Positions 34,645 through 48,900 of a stretch of DNA of 64,000 nucleotides are shown here, piece by piece; the stretch's first letter is position 1; each line of letters starts with the position of its first letter. The stretch comes from Saturnia japonica (lineage: Eukaryota > Arthropoda > Insecta > Lepidoptera > Saturniidae): the NCBI GenBank assembly GCA_033032175.1, contig CM065323.1:7440001-7504000 (forward strand), in the 5' to 3' direction. Both the position numbers and the translations under genes were made by a program. The notes under the pieces are model-generated. The model was not told the DNA's origin. It saw only the letters and a list, made by a program, of their open reading frames with translations, and did not search any database.

Positions 34645-34860
34645 AAAAAGGTCGAAACACAAAACTGCGAATCGCTGCGATGCAACGTCAAAACGCTTGG
34701 CACTATTGAGCATATTGCCATGCTTTCGTTGAAGCTTTAAAAGCTGTCAGAGGCTCTAGGGCTGTTATGGCTAACAGTATAGTCAGTTCTAGAAAAAAGT
34801 CTTAACGCACGTACGACGTACGACGCAAATTGCTGCGATGCGATTTCGTGTGGTAAGGCA
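34645..34860. repeat. Possible inverted-repeat element
   Basis: CGAATCGCTGCGATGCAACG near 34669 is loosely mirrored by CGACGCAAATTGCTGCGATG near 34820, and a further GCGATGCGTCGTGCG lies at about 34921. Limits are approximate. Confidence 0.35.
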
Positions 34861-37291
34861 GCTCACTGCCAAGGTTTGAATGACCATTCTGATGTGATGC
34901 TTATTAATACGTAAGTTTTTGCGATGCGTCGTGCGAACTGCGAGTAACGCAAATGTCTTTTTTGTTTAGTCTCTAAGATGTCGATGTTTGCCTTTTAATT
35001 TTATATTCCCAATGTTTCTTGTTGAACTTTAATTAAACAAGCTAAATTATTAAAAAGGAAACAAAAAACTAGACTGCAACAAAAATACTGGACTAATTTT
35101 TTTTTCTATTTTCTTGTTCGATTTCCAGACGTCGTACTTAAATATTATATAGCCTATGTCACTTCCATAATTAAGATGATTCTAAGGACACCTCGTATGC
35201 TAATCCATCAAGCCGTTTAGGACTACAGAGCGTGCCAAAAAAAATAGACATAGATACATAAGCTCGAAAAACGTAAAACCTCTTACGCTTCTAATATTGC
35301 CAGCTCCGGGAGCAGAGGTATTAATAAACCCTTTTTGTCTAATATATAAATAATTAACCTACCCTGATAATAGATATAGACAAAAGGATTTTAATAGTTG
35401 GAAAATATAAATAAAATTTGCATTTCACTTTACGATCACTGATAAAACCTGAATATTGTTTCACAGTTTTTCATGTATAGTATAAAATCCGTGTGATTTT
35501 ATACTAAAATTACTTGTTTTTATGATTACCGACAAGGAAAATGATTAAGCAATCTATACATTCAAAATTAGAATTCTCATATAAATTTTTTTTCTTTGTA
35601 TATTGAAATTTTAGGCTTTCTAAAACTCTTTGTAAAACTTCTGAGATATCCCATGTTTTTGTTTAAACAAAGATCATATAAAACTGATTCATTAGTCGGT
35701 CATGTGTGAGAGCGCTAAGCAAAAATCTTTATTAAAGTTTAAAGAAAAGAACTTATTTTCGCGTAAATGTTATTTGTCCATGATGTTTTGTGGGCTTTTC
35801 AATATAAATAAACAGATCATCCACCGTGGCTTTATGCCAAAATACGGACAGTTGCTTTGTAGATTAGCGCAAAGATGTCGTGGATTTGACGGTGTCGGTG
35901 CAGTGATACTTGCGCTGTGGAATTGTTTTTCTAATGATTATTTATGAAAATTATTTATACACGAATACTCCGCATTTTAAAATCAATAGGAATCGTTTTT
36001 AAATTCTACTTATCCTTAGAAATTGTGTACTTCTAAAATTTTTTTTTAGAATACTTTTGTTAACAAGCAAAATTCTTACTAATGTATCATTATTTAATAT
36101 TTAATTTAATGGGTAAAAACTATTACCAATATCATTATTAATAAAGATTTAAATATTTCGAAGACATCTTTGACAAGTTCTTTAAATTTTTGTTATTAAA
36201 AATTATTTAAAGGTTTTATTTAGTATCGTTTAAGTGATTTAATTATTGCGAAATCTTCCGATCCTTTCAATTCCGTGACATAATTTCAAGTTAAAACCGC
36301 GATTAAATTTCATTATAATTTAATCATAAATTTTTAGTCCTTAAATTCTAATTCTAATAAACCTCTATATATTTACGTTGAGCCATGAATAAAGGTCGGT
36401 ATTCTAGGACCTAAAGTGTTGTGAATTTTTAATTGATATTTCTCATATGATATGCGTATTCAATCAATCAAAGTCTGTGAAAAACTTAGACTTGTTGCCA
36501 ATTTATTTAATGTATTGTTAGATTATTTTTAACAAACTTAATAGGTAGGTATAGATTGTGGTGAGTTGACTGAACGCTAAATTGATAACTTTATCATAGA
36601 ACAATCTTATATTAGTATATCATAGAATCAAATGTACTTTCTACTTTAGATATTATAGTGCCAGATACTATAATCTTGACATTATGCTTTAGAAATAAAT
36701 TCTAAAAATATTTCGTTTTACTTCTTAACGTCTATGAACGTCAAAATTTTCCTGTTTAACAAATGATAAAGGTTCAATAAATATAAATAAATATGTTTGA
36801 ATTAACGAATATAAATATTGGGAGAAACGGAGAAGCTATCATCATCAATTTAGCGAAACATCTGAATTTAACAAAATAAAAGAAATATTATTTGTAATGA
36901 AATTAGAAAGTATATGTATTGTATTTTAATTTATGGGCTTACAATTAATTATTAAAGCGTGCACAATTACTGAAGTATTTACGTAATAGGTACCTATCCA
37001 ATGTAAAATGTCGTAAAAATATGTGAAAATTACGAGTCGCTATTATGACGTATTTTAATAAATACAGCTGCAAAGAGACAGTAATAAATCTCAAAATTTA
37101 ATTAAAGGCGCGATCAAATTTAATGAACTTAGACGATAATGATAAGGTACCTTAAAAGTCAAAAGCAATCGGCAAGAAACAACAGTTAGCAATCACTAAA
37201 GGGTCTTTAAAAAAAGTAATATATTGAAAAACAACTTCACAAGATGAAAACAACATTGCTTATAAATTAAGTGACACGTAAATTAAATACA

Positions 37292-39921
37292 ATGAGTGAA
37301 GATATTGTCGCCGACAGGTACACATTGATAGCGCGATCGATCGCAGCTGTTGAATTATGGAGGACGAAGATGCAGGAGGGGACACTCTCCATCACAAACT
37401 TCCAAGACTACTGGAGGCTGACGGTTCCCAGTCTTTACTCACCGGACCAGAAAATAAATTGTATACGTGAGTAATTTATATCTAAAGCAATCTGTAGGCC
37501 ACAAATTTATGTAAATAAAATGATTGAGGTTTGCCGTTGTGCGCGCATCACGCAAAAACTTGTGGATAGATTTTGACCAATTTTTATTTTATTTTACTTC
37601 TTAGATACTTGGTCCTTATTTGAAAAAAAATCACGATATCTTCATAAACAATAATTCTGTAGTCCATGCGAGCGAACGGGCACAGCTAGTAGTAAATAGT
37701 ATTATTTCAAGCAGTAACAACCATAAGCCGTTTGCTGGCATGGCAGCGACGACTTACGATGGATTGTAAGATAGCACGGTAGTCGCCGATGTTGGAATGC
37801 ACTGTGCTCACCATAAGATACAGTGTCGTCACATTGCCGCAAAAAAATACGTTTCATTAATCCAGGTTTCAGTTCAATAGAGAAACGATGGCTCGGCGGT
37901 AGCGTGCATAGACACGGTGTCGATCGACGCGACTTCCAAACCCTACAATGAGCTTGAGCTTTCGGGGAAGGAAAGCATCGTGACGGAACCATAGCATGTT
38001 GGTAGAGTACTTTATCATGCCCGCCTTGGCTAGTTACCACATTCAACTTGAAAATCTGTAACTATACACTTATAAGGTATGTTCCGGCAGCTGAACTTGA
38101 GAGCCAGTTCCCCCACTAGGCTTAGTGTGTTACTTACCATTTTGCACTATAACCAACATCAGGTATCAAATGCTAAAACCTATTAATTATTTAAAAAAAG
38201 TAAAACTAGAATTACTTAGTTAATAAAAAAATAAACGATTGTCTATTCACTCTGTGGAAATAAAAAAACACGGTATACATATAATAATATAACCTTTTAG
38301 TGCTAAACATAATTATACAAGCCTGAATTATTAACTTTTGACGACGTATATGTGTTAAATAGCCAAAGATGGCAAAGCTAAAAAGCTAAAATCTCTTTGT
38401 GTGGAGAAGACCGACGCCGCTGAGTGCTGCGTAGACCACGTAAACGCTATGCGGAAGTGTGTTTCGAAGAAATCACTCCATATGGCGGAAGCTCTGTTAA
38501 TTAATTCGATGGAGCATACGCATTTAATTTTCATGGAAAATTGAACATTGAATGCACACCGCTACATATAGGAGGTCCTAATTCCAAATGCACAGCCTGC
38601 ATTGACTGCTCTTGAGGCAGATTCCATTTTTATGGACGACAGTGTTCGTCCTCATCGTTCTAGCGACGTGGAAGCGTACATGTAAGAAGTTGGGATCCGT
38701 CGTTTAGATTGGCCAGCTCAAGGTCCTGACCTCAATCCAATTGATCATGTCTGGGATGTTCTAAAGAGACGGGTAAGATCAGTAGTACAACCTGCTCCAC
38801 AAAACATCCGGGAGCTAAAAAAGGTCATTGCAGAAGAATGGGAACGTATTCCTCAAAACTTTATTTAAAAGCAGAAGAATTCAAGCCTTGATTTTGGTAA
38901 GAAAGAAAGAAAAGACATTTATTTGTTACACACACAAATTGTAGGGGACGTGGCATTTTGAATTGGCGGGGGTAAGAGGAGGTTACTGTTATTAGGTTTC
39001 TACATTTGAAACTGTAATAAATTAAAAAAACTTTAAAAAAATCTTCTTTCTTGATGACCACTTCTTAATGTTTCGACACGTATACATCGGTTTAATGGAA
39101 TCCATCGAAAATGAATGAAAAAATTGCAAGAATTCATTTCATGCATATTAAGTTACACTATTATAAGTATACAGACTACGTCAAACAATTAAATTCAGTT
39201 TAATTAAGTGAAATCGACCTTAGAACGTAAATTTTCCTTAGGTGCCCTTTTTTATTTGCAAAGGAATGATGTATGTTAAATGTATGTAACTATTAAAATA
39301 TTCAATTTTTCAGAATGGTATTTCGATGAGGACTTAGCGTTTCGATTGCTGATTCAACCCTTAGAACAGTTTATCTGGGGCACGAATGATTCTCAACCAG
39401 TAGTGCGACAACGATCCACGATGTGCGGTCGTGTGTTTAGGCAAGGCGAGCCCGCTTACAGTTGCAGAGATTGCGGTTAGTAAATATATTGTATTGTTGT
39501 ATTGCATTAAGCTTTCCATCAACTTTGACATTTAATTAGAATTAAAGTCGGTAAGGAGTCTCATGTCCAATCTACGAAAAAAAAAACGTGTGCGGACCCA
39601 CGTCAGAAACGAAGTGCGTCTGCTGGAATATAGATACTCGCACTCATTCATGCACTCATATATACAATAAAAAGAGATGAAAGAGAGAGAGATTTAAAGG
39701 AGTTACAGTATAGTAAAATTCTTGAAGAGGTAATTGTGATATTATTTATTATTATTATTCGCGCAGGTATGGACAACACGTGCGTTTTGTGTGTCGATTG
39801 CTTCAAAGAGTCGGCGCACAAGAATCACAGGTACAAAATGGGGCAGTCCGGAGGAGGTGGCTGTTGCGACTGTGGTGACACTGAAGCCTGGAAAGATTGC
39901 CACACTTGTGACTTACACGTT
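37292..39921 (+). CDS. Ubr1: UBR gene exons 1-3: N-terminus and UBR-box zinc finger
   Basis: Exons are 37292-37466, 39314-39475 and 39767-39921. The UBR box spans about residues 96-163: [27 protein letters not shown] and [10 protein letters not shown], closing with CDLH. All expected zinc-binding Cys and His positions and the acidic CDCGD loop that reads the N-terminal amine and basic type-1 residues are present. The box should therefore be functional. The exon 3 end is ambiguous by one codon: the donor is GTTGTT at 39919 or the better GTTAGT at 39922, both phase 0. Confidence 0.93.
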
Positions 39922-42900
39922 GTTAGTACATATATATTTTCTAAGGTGTTTTTTTTTTTGTGGCAAAGCTCTATTACCCTGAATTATTCATAAACATTAA
40001 TTATTCCAATATTATTTTAAAGATTATGTTCCTCGTTATTGACGAAAATAGACAAATAATTCATGGCATTTTCGTATTGATTGCATTCCTGATATTTAAC
40101 ATTCTTTATATCTTTGTAATTTATATTAAAAAGAAAACACTTTATTTATTTATTAAGTTTGCAATTGCGCGAAACATGTATGAGGTTTTCTCTATGAAGC
40201 TGCATCAGCTGACTCAATTTCATGATGCCAATTATAGTAACCCTTAGTGTTGAAATGGTGGCGAACAAACAATGATTGCATCGATAATGTTCGTAGGAAC
40301 TCGAATATTTTAACTTAATTTACCTTTACTTAACTTTATTGAATATCTTAACTGGTGTTAGATCTGATCATGCGAACAACAACAAGTACGTTTCCAATGA
40401 CACCAAAAAAATCAAAATTTGTATAAATTGTAATATAATAAAAAAATACATGAGTCATGGTGAAAGAATTATTTAAATATCTTGAAAAATGACGGAAGTT
40501 ATTCAAGTTTTACTGTATCGAGTACAAATTATATGTGACGTCACAAGTCTCGAAGTACGCGGTGTTGGTGTCACACGACAGGCTCGTGTTTCGTGTTCGT
40601 AGTATTAAATTCAGATGTACTGTATTTGTGACAGTATTGAGCATTATACGATTTTAAACGTATGTATATATTACATAAAAAATACATTTTTATTTCAGTT
40701 AAGCCACATTTGGATTACATACATGACACTTTCTAACCTATATTGACTCTAGTTGCACGGTTACGAACAAAGAAACAACGCTAACATTACATAAGTTTAG
40801 TCCTGTGTTAAATACCTACGTAATATATTTAGGAGTTATTTGAGATCACGGAGTCTACTAAGTAACCCGGTCCCAAGTAGGTGACATAAAAGATATAGAA
40901 GTACTTACAGGGAAATGGTATTCGCAATGCCGTACAGATTTTTATGAATAAGATTATTTTCTTTTCATAATTTTGCACTATTTATTTAGCTCTCATTGAA
41001 GTAAAAATTTATTTAGTACCGCTGTGATTTGAAACGCGATGAAACGAAAAAGCGATATTAAAAAGAGACGAACTTATACATCTATAGGATTTAGTCTGCG
41101 AGAGAATGAGATACAATAGGTATATTTATAATACACGATTACATTATGGAAGTCCTGACTTTCACGAATATGATCATCGTTGAATTAGCCTAGCGGTATC
41201 ACGAATAGACTAGTACGCACTGTTGTATGCACAATACAAGTGGTTGATAGGTTTAGAATTTTTAAAAAGAGATATTATAGAATACATTTATAACTTTCCT
41301 GAAGTGTTCACTGCGTGTGATCTGCATACACATTTTTTGTCTGCTGTGGGCTGTGGCACTGTAAATAAATGTTTAATGGATGTAGTTACAGTTGTGTTTG
41401 TACAGTTATAAGCTGACCACTATAAGCGCTACCCTCCTTATAGTCTGCGGGGCACGGGAGGGGAACAAAACCGACAAAAAGCTATTCTACTGCCGGCCTG
41501 CCTGCCACATCACGATACACGGTTAAAAACTATACAGTCAATCAAAATACAGAAGTAGACATTGGTAACTCAGCAAAATTCCTTTGACACGTTTTGAGTA
41601 AATTTAGTGCCTATTTATTAAATTCAAAGAAGTGTTACTTTAACCTTGTGTAAAGGTTACACATACAACTTTTGTTAAATATAATTTTTGTTTACAATTT
41701 TATTAAAAACATCAATATAATGTATATTAATTATTATCACTATTATGATTATTTTCTATACTTTTATAATTATGTCTATGTTGTTAACCTTAAGGGCCCT
41801 GGAGCCATTACAGGCTTTGACAGCTTTACTGGTCTTGGTTATCATTAGACATACATATGTCACAGTTGCTATAACATGCATAACATTTTGATCTTACAAT
41901 ATTGGGTAATATCTCAATACCGTGTAAATCCGTGCATATTTGCCGCCTCGTGTCTCGGAAATCATCAGGAGGGTCGCGCTTACAGCGGTCGGTTTATAGG
42001 CAAGACGCAGTATTTATTATTAATACATATTTATTTATATATATTGGTATTAGTTTGCATAGTTTCCATGTTGATTCTGCAACGATACCTGCCACCGTAT
42101 TGAGCTAACCACAAGTACTAATTGCCGAACGAACGCCGAATTGCGCGCGCCGGCCGAGCCGAGCGAGACTTGTGACGTCATGGGCTTGTCGATCGGTCAC
42201 GCGCCACAGAATTTAAACACGAGCGGGAAAAGTATCATAACTTTATCATTTACACATATAGATAATTTTAAAAAATCACTAGGTTTTTTTGTAAGCTTAG
42301 TATGATTATCTAAAAATAAAATAAAAAAGAAACTTCCTTATTATTAGGACACTCAATAGAGATAAATGTGTTCGATCGCGAGATTCGCGAAGATTATGAA
42401 AATTATTTTTTAAACTACTCCAAAAATAGGAGGAGCTTCTCAAGTCGAATGTTTAGCCATAACTTCTTTCTTTATGAACCGATTTGGATTAACCTTTTTT
42501 TTTTCGTTGGAATGGGAACTCCTCAAGAGTAGTCCTCTTTTAATTTCATTGGAATTGTACCTTCGACTTCGAAGATACTTCCAGGGAGCTCCTCAAAATC
42601 ATTGAAGTGGTTGTTTTTTTATATTAAAGATTGTTATTTATAAGTAGTACGGCAAGGTGATCGCACTGTAATCCAAAAACAACGTTGACCATGTGGTAGA
42701 GATCGGTAATATATTGCTGGCCATCGTTGTTACGCCGGCCTGCAAGTTCCTCGGTAGCTGACTATACACTGGCTGTTCTCGAAACGTGTTAAAGCAAAGC
42801 AAGTCACTGTGACGAGTTTGTCACCAAGTGCATGGTGGACGCGACACAATTGGGTAGAAATTACCACCACCCTGATTACTGAATGTACACCGACCGATTC

Positions 42901-45900
42901 CGGAAGGTTACACGCCCAAGCATGCCATTGTACGGAATAGTTTTACTATAAGAGCACGTGGGCAATTTAACTTATTTGATAAAAGCTACGACTTGTTTAA
43001 TACTCCCGCCTTCTTCATTATTTCTGTATGTCGATACTCTTTCTTTCTTCATCGATTGTTGTTGTCTATTTGTGAAAGCTTTTAAATGGCCTTCAGAATT
43101 ACCTTGATATTATATATTTTTCGTTTTTAGCTGTAAGTTTTCTATATAATTATAAAATAAATAATAATAAATAAAAGTGCTACACTTGTATGATGTTCGC
43201 GATTCAGTCTGACACAAATGTCGTGAAGTATGGAATTCTAACTTCCAAGAGGAGATACATAGCTCATAAAATGTAATACCGCTCATTAAGCTTAATGGTG
43301 TTCAGGCAAAAGAAGATGAACCGGCCGATGCGAAACTAAGCCCTGAAGTAATTCAACGTACAAAAATAGTTGCATCAGTTTGCTTATCGTACTGCTTGAG
43401 GCTTCTCACACATGACCACTCGCCCGGAGTGCCCAATGACCTTAAGTGAGTTAACTATATCGCTTTTTTTTTAAATATTATTTATAAGTTTAGCCATTGG
43501 CCGCAATTTCACATGATGTTAAGTAACGATGTGATCTAAGATGGTAACACGTTAAGCCTAGTGGGAGAACTGACTTTTAAGTGCAGCTGCAGGAAGGAAC
43601 ACATCTATAGGTGCTAGATGAGAGATTTCAAAACTTGAGGGTGGTAGTTAGTCAGGCCGGTATTAGAAAATGTACAATTTCTATAGTATCATCATGGTGT
43701 TTTCCTTCAACGAAAGCTCAAACTCATTGCAAGGATTCGAACTCGTCACGATTCACACGATGTCCTTACACATTATCTACCATTGAGCCATCATTGCTGC
43801 ACAGTGTTACCAAACTAGAAAAACGTTTTTATATATACATATTTATTTATTTCAATTGTTTAAACTTTACAAAGATATCTTGAATGTTACCAAAGTAATT
43901 AAAATATGGTAGATATGACTGTGTTTACTTTTACAAATATATGCTCGATTTTTCAGGATGAAGGACACCGAAAAAGATCTACTTCAGTTCCTAGACCAAC
44001 CAGATAACTTCTGTACAGTATTATACAATGATGAGACACATACTTTCGAACAGGTGAATTAATTGCATTTTTACATTTCTTAAGATAAGTACAGTACAAT
44101 AGAAATATTTTAACTTCATAAAATTATCTTTATTATGAAGTAAGTTTTGTTCATAAGGATTCATATTCCATGCTTAAAAATAATACTCAAATCAATTTTA
44201 AATTTTCGACAAAGAAAAATTATCGCAAAATACGTTATTGTGGCCTATGTATAAGAGATAGGCATATGCTATCCCGGACTTTTTTTAGCTATATTGAGGA
44301 CCATTATTTTTGTAGAACATTGTATTTACGTATCATTAACCATTAAATCAACGCACGCAGATAAAGCAGTTCGGGAGAGCTTCCACTTCTGACTTACTTA
44401 ACAAAAATCTATATTTTTAAAGCTAGCTGAAGAAACGCGACTAACCAGAAAACAGTCACTATGACCGACCTAATCGGATACATAGATATGTAGAGATCTA
44501 CCACCCTTGGTACTTGGTACTGCTTGGTACCCGGCCTAAGTGTGTGGCTAAGGCTGGTGTTGCACCTAGTGTATGTTAGTCATGATACATTAGGACTTAG
44601 TTTTCATTTCCCGGCACGTTCACTATATCTATGTGTTGATGTTCGTTACAGGTGATAACGGCTCTTGTACGAGTGATGAAATGTGCACACCGTGACTCTG
44701 TAGAGCTCGTGGGTCAGATCGACCGAGAGGGCCGGTCTATAATCAAGTGCAGCACGTTCCAAGTCTGCGAGAAACTTAAGACGGATATAGAGTTGTAATT
44801 ATTATACCTCTTATAATTATGTTATTACTAATTGCCAACTAGTACATAAGTTGGCTGCGTCTTTACCGTGTCACATTTAAGGTTATATTAAACTGGATTC
44901 TATAATAAATTGGTTGATGACAGTAGGAAAACATAGGTAATGTTTTGCGTAGAGATTTCTCACCGAAATCTCCGGATGCTTGAAAACAGAGGTTGTAGGT
45001 TCGATTCTGGCTAGGGTCGTCCAAAATCATTCGATTACACATTTGTATACCAATCGGCATGCTTCGGTTAATACGACCCGCACTGTGGCTCTTTTTAAGA
45101 AAAGGGAAAATGTAGTCAACAATCAAAAGACCGTATACTTATAGGTCACTACACCGGATTAATCCAGTGTGGGGTCTGTAGCATACGTGTTTAGGAGGTC
45201 TAGGTTAAGTGTCAGCAAATTTGGAGAAGACATAAAAAAATTGTCGCACGCCTGGGTGTCCCACACATATTTTACTTTTCTGCTAGACACGATACCTTCA
45301 GAAACACGAGGCTCGTAGTATTTATTGCAATATGGCTAATCCGGCTCTGGTAAATCAAGATCACCAGGAGAATTAACAGTCCTGTTTATAGCAGTGATGG
45401 TTCCAGTGGCAGTATGTTAGGACACCGCGTTGATCGACGTGAATTCGAATCCCTGTAATGAGCCTGAGCTTTCGGTGAAGGTAAACACCGTGATGAAACC
45501 ATAGTATGGTGATAAAGGTTCTTTCTAATGCCCTCCTGGCTAGCCACCACCCTTAAGTTGAAAACCTGTTCCGGTAGCTCCACATGAGAGCTAGTTCCCT
45601 CACTAGGTCATTGTTACAGACACAGTCACAGACTAGACTCAGTCCTATTTAAATCTGAGTATAGATGCCAATGAGCTACTGCATGACTACTTAATAGATA
45701 TAGTAAATACTCGAGTTGAAAATATGTTTAAAAATTTGTTTTATTTAATAATTTTATTTTTAGTTAATAATATTAGTTTCGTGATAAAAAGTAAAAATCA
45801 AATTAGGAAAAAAGTTGTCACTTCTGCTTGGTAAAATACATATTTATGTGTCTATGAGTCACATGATTGGAAACGCAAATTAAAACTGTGACGTCATTGT

Positions 45901-48900
45901 TCAACAAATATACACAGTTGAGTTTTATAAAGACATCTTGTTATAAATGATTCTAAATTTATTATTAGATGTGGAAATAGTGACTTTAAAATTATTTAAG
46001 TGCTGAAGAAATATTATTGCTCAAAATCTAGTAAGATCAACTTTGCACATAGTAGTAGTAGTAGTAGTACCGTTAACCTTTAATTGACCGTAGCGTCACG
46101 TATTTTTAGCATATTTTTGTTTTCCCAATTTTTGAAAAGTTGACTATTCCCGAATTGTTGGCGCCTTAAAATGTTATAAGGTTGTCACCTATATAGACTA
46201 TAGAGGCGTGCTATGGCTTGGAACATGAAGCAGCGAGTGTCGGGGTGATGTTTGAAATGTATGCATTTAGACACATGGCGATGTTCGAAAGGTTCACGGT
46301 GCGGCAGGGGTCCGCTCTAAAGGTGCTCGTGATGCATACACACCTCATCGCGCATCAGAATTTCGCCATGAGATTATTAGCCTGGTTAGTATACAATCTT
46401 TATATTGTTACAATGCGTGAATACGTAACAAGTCGATATGCATCAAATTTCAAAATTATTCAATACTAGCGGTATGCCCGCGGCTCCGCACGCATTTATA
46501 GTTACGCAGTAGTAATTTACATCCCTTAACTTTATTTTTACCCATATTGTTGTCAATTCATATGCCGTATCAGTTGAGGAATGGCGTGTATTTCCCGTGT
46601 ACAATTTTCATCAAATAATTCTTTTTATTTCTTTCTTACCACAAGCATAAATATGAATATCCCTTATTTGAGACATGACGGGTTCTTCATACAAACTTTC
46701 ACCCAAGTTTTATTTTCACCATATGTGTGGAATAACACAATTAAATAATTCACTTTTAGCAAAACTGTATAATCCAGATAATTTACAATGGGTATATCGC
46801 TTAGAATATATAGAAACTCCCGTGAGCCGCGAATGACAACACACGTATCATAAAATAAAACAGTAATTATGCCTTACTGCGTAGTTAAAGAGATTAAAAA
46901 CACTTCAGACAATCTTAAGAATAATGGAAAGTATAACAATGTCAATATATCAACAAATCAGATTGACAATCAACAAACTGGTTGGTATTGCAGCTGATGT
47001 CATTCCACCATTATCGCGCATGCGCATGTAGTTTCCGCATATTTTGTTCATAGAAACTGTCAACCCCTATTTTCTACCCTTAAAGTTTTATTTTCGCTAC
47101 AAAAAGTACCCTATGTCCTTTCCCAAGGTCCAATCTATCTCTATACCAAAATTCATCAAAGTTGGTTCAGCGGTCTAGGCGTGAAAACGTAAGACAGACA
47201 GACAGACAGAGTTACTTTCGCATTTATAATATTAGTATGGATTGTTTAAAAATTATTATTGCTACAGCGCATTTGTGATATTTTTAAATAGGTAAGTTAA
47301 ATGTACACTTTGAAATGGCCGCCCTAAAAAGTATTCATTTTCGACTTGTCAACGTATTTACGTTTTGTACGGATATATATAATACTTGTAAATATCACTC
47401 TAATATTTTAATAGTTTAATACACCTGTGATAATACGGAGCAGCAAAGACCCATTAGAAAGAAGCGTTCTAGAAATGCTTCCAATCATGGAATCAATGTA
47501 AGAATGAATCCATCGCTAGACAAGGAGATTATTTTGAAGGGAACGATTTACTATGTTTATAATAAATTACTTATTTACCGTATTTTTTGATCACACCATG
47601 TAGTTGTATATACCTACATGGGTAGCTCAAGTCTATAATATATTGAAAAATTCCCAAAATATTACAGTAGGTATTTTTTACATTATATCTTTGAAAAATA
47701 GAACTAATTGAAAAATGTAAATTAAAGATTGCTCGATTATGTTAACAATAAAAAATACAACAATGTGCAAGAAACAATAGAACAATATTTGTTATGTTAA
47801 TTAAGAAAAAATTCAATTACTATGCGTTACAAATAAGAAGATAATTGTCAAACCGTCCGCGCCATCTTAAATGGATGAATAAATATTTTATTGAACTTTT
47901 AGTTTGTACACTGGCGAATTTAATGTTATAACATTTTCTTCCATCTAACCAGCGTAAAGTGAAAAAAAATATTTTTATTTGGTAGTGCAATATCAGTAAA
48001 AATGCACGATCGGAAAAACAATAACATTTGCAAATTATGCCGTGTGTCACGTGCCTGTCCGGTTCGTAAAATACAAAAGCTTATATTTTTATTAAAATTA
48101 ATTAATAATAAACTTATATTTTATCAATAAAATATTAACAAAATATAGATATAAATTGTGCAGTTTGGAACGTTAGAATCTAGAATTCGTATCACATTTC
48201 CCAAATTTTATAACTAAATTGATTGCCTATAATTCGCTGTAGTGTCGATTTTCTGCTTGGGAAATCTAAATCTCTCCTTGACTTACCCAATAAAATATAT
48301 TTTTATATTTGATATTTTTGTTGCTGTCTGTACAATTCTGATAAATAACGTGTACAGTAAAATTGGCACGGACGCGATTAACTTTTCATATCAAATGTTT
48401 TAATACATCCTTATGTTGTAAATACAATAAAGTAAAATATAAAATTAATGTTCAAAATATGGAAAGGTTTCAGAATTTCGTGAAAACAGAGCCGCAATTG
48501 CGTCTAGCGGTGAGCAAGGTCGCGCTCGGCGAGGAATGCGCATTTGGCGCTGGCGGTCCGGCCGGGGGTACGGTGCTCGCGGGGGGCGGCGGCGTAGCTG
48601 TCGCTGTGATGCAGAACGACTTCCGCATGTGGAAAGCGGCCAGAAACGCCTGGCACCGGTTCTTCATAGCGACCACGCTCATGGACTACGAGAGCAAGAA
48701 AACCTTAGCGATACTCTTCACCAAGAACTACGGTAAGGGGCCAACCATAAATTACGTCACACGAATTTCATGATTTTCACCCCTCCACCGTCCTTGTCAC
48801 AGCTGGTTCGTTTTATGTGATTTCTTGTGTAGGTTAGTGGCCTTGTATGATGCAAAATATAGACCACAGATGCCACACGATCGTTTAAATAAGTATGCCT

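Larger units (their letters stand above)
26701..37291. other. Gene-poor, repeat-rich region upstream of the UBR gene
   Basis: No conserved coding exon is recognised in 10.6 kb. Identified contents are Helitron-like copies at 27470, 28095 (reverse), 29420 (reverse) and 32619 (reverse), a palindromic MITE at 31250, family G at 33198, a nested MITE at 33499 and a possible inverted-repeat element at 34645. The stretch 35-37.2 kb is AT-rich with no assignable element. The last few hundred bases must hold the UBR promoter, but no core motif could be fixed. Confidence 0.5.
44795..46270. other. UBR intron 6
   Basis: Contains a possible tRNA-like word GGTTCGATTCTGG near 44999, SINE copy E at 45395-45613 and an (AGT)n run at 46051-46069. 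No exon is recognised. Confidence 0.5.

Noticed and set aside
35702..35947. 81-residue plus-strand ORF with FMPKYGQLL
   Set aside because: No recognised domain. It could be a transposon scrap, but no termini or homologous motifs were visible.
43611..43883. 90-residue ORF inside the UBR gene
   Set aside because: It coincides with SINE copy D in reverse. Similar chance frames arise in the other SINE copies (2851-3042, 37702-38046, 45386-45583).
48470..48682. Minus-strand and alternate-frame ORFs over UBR exon 8
   Set aside because: Shadows of the GC-rich coding exon; only the plus-strand frame matches the family and the splice phases.
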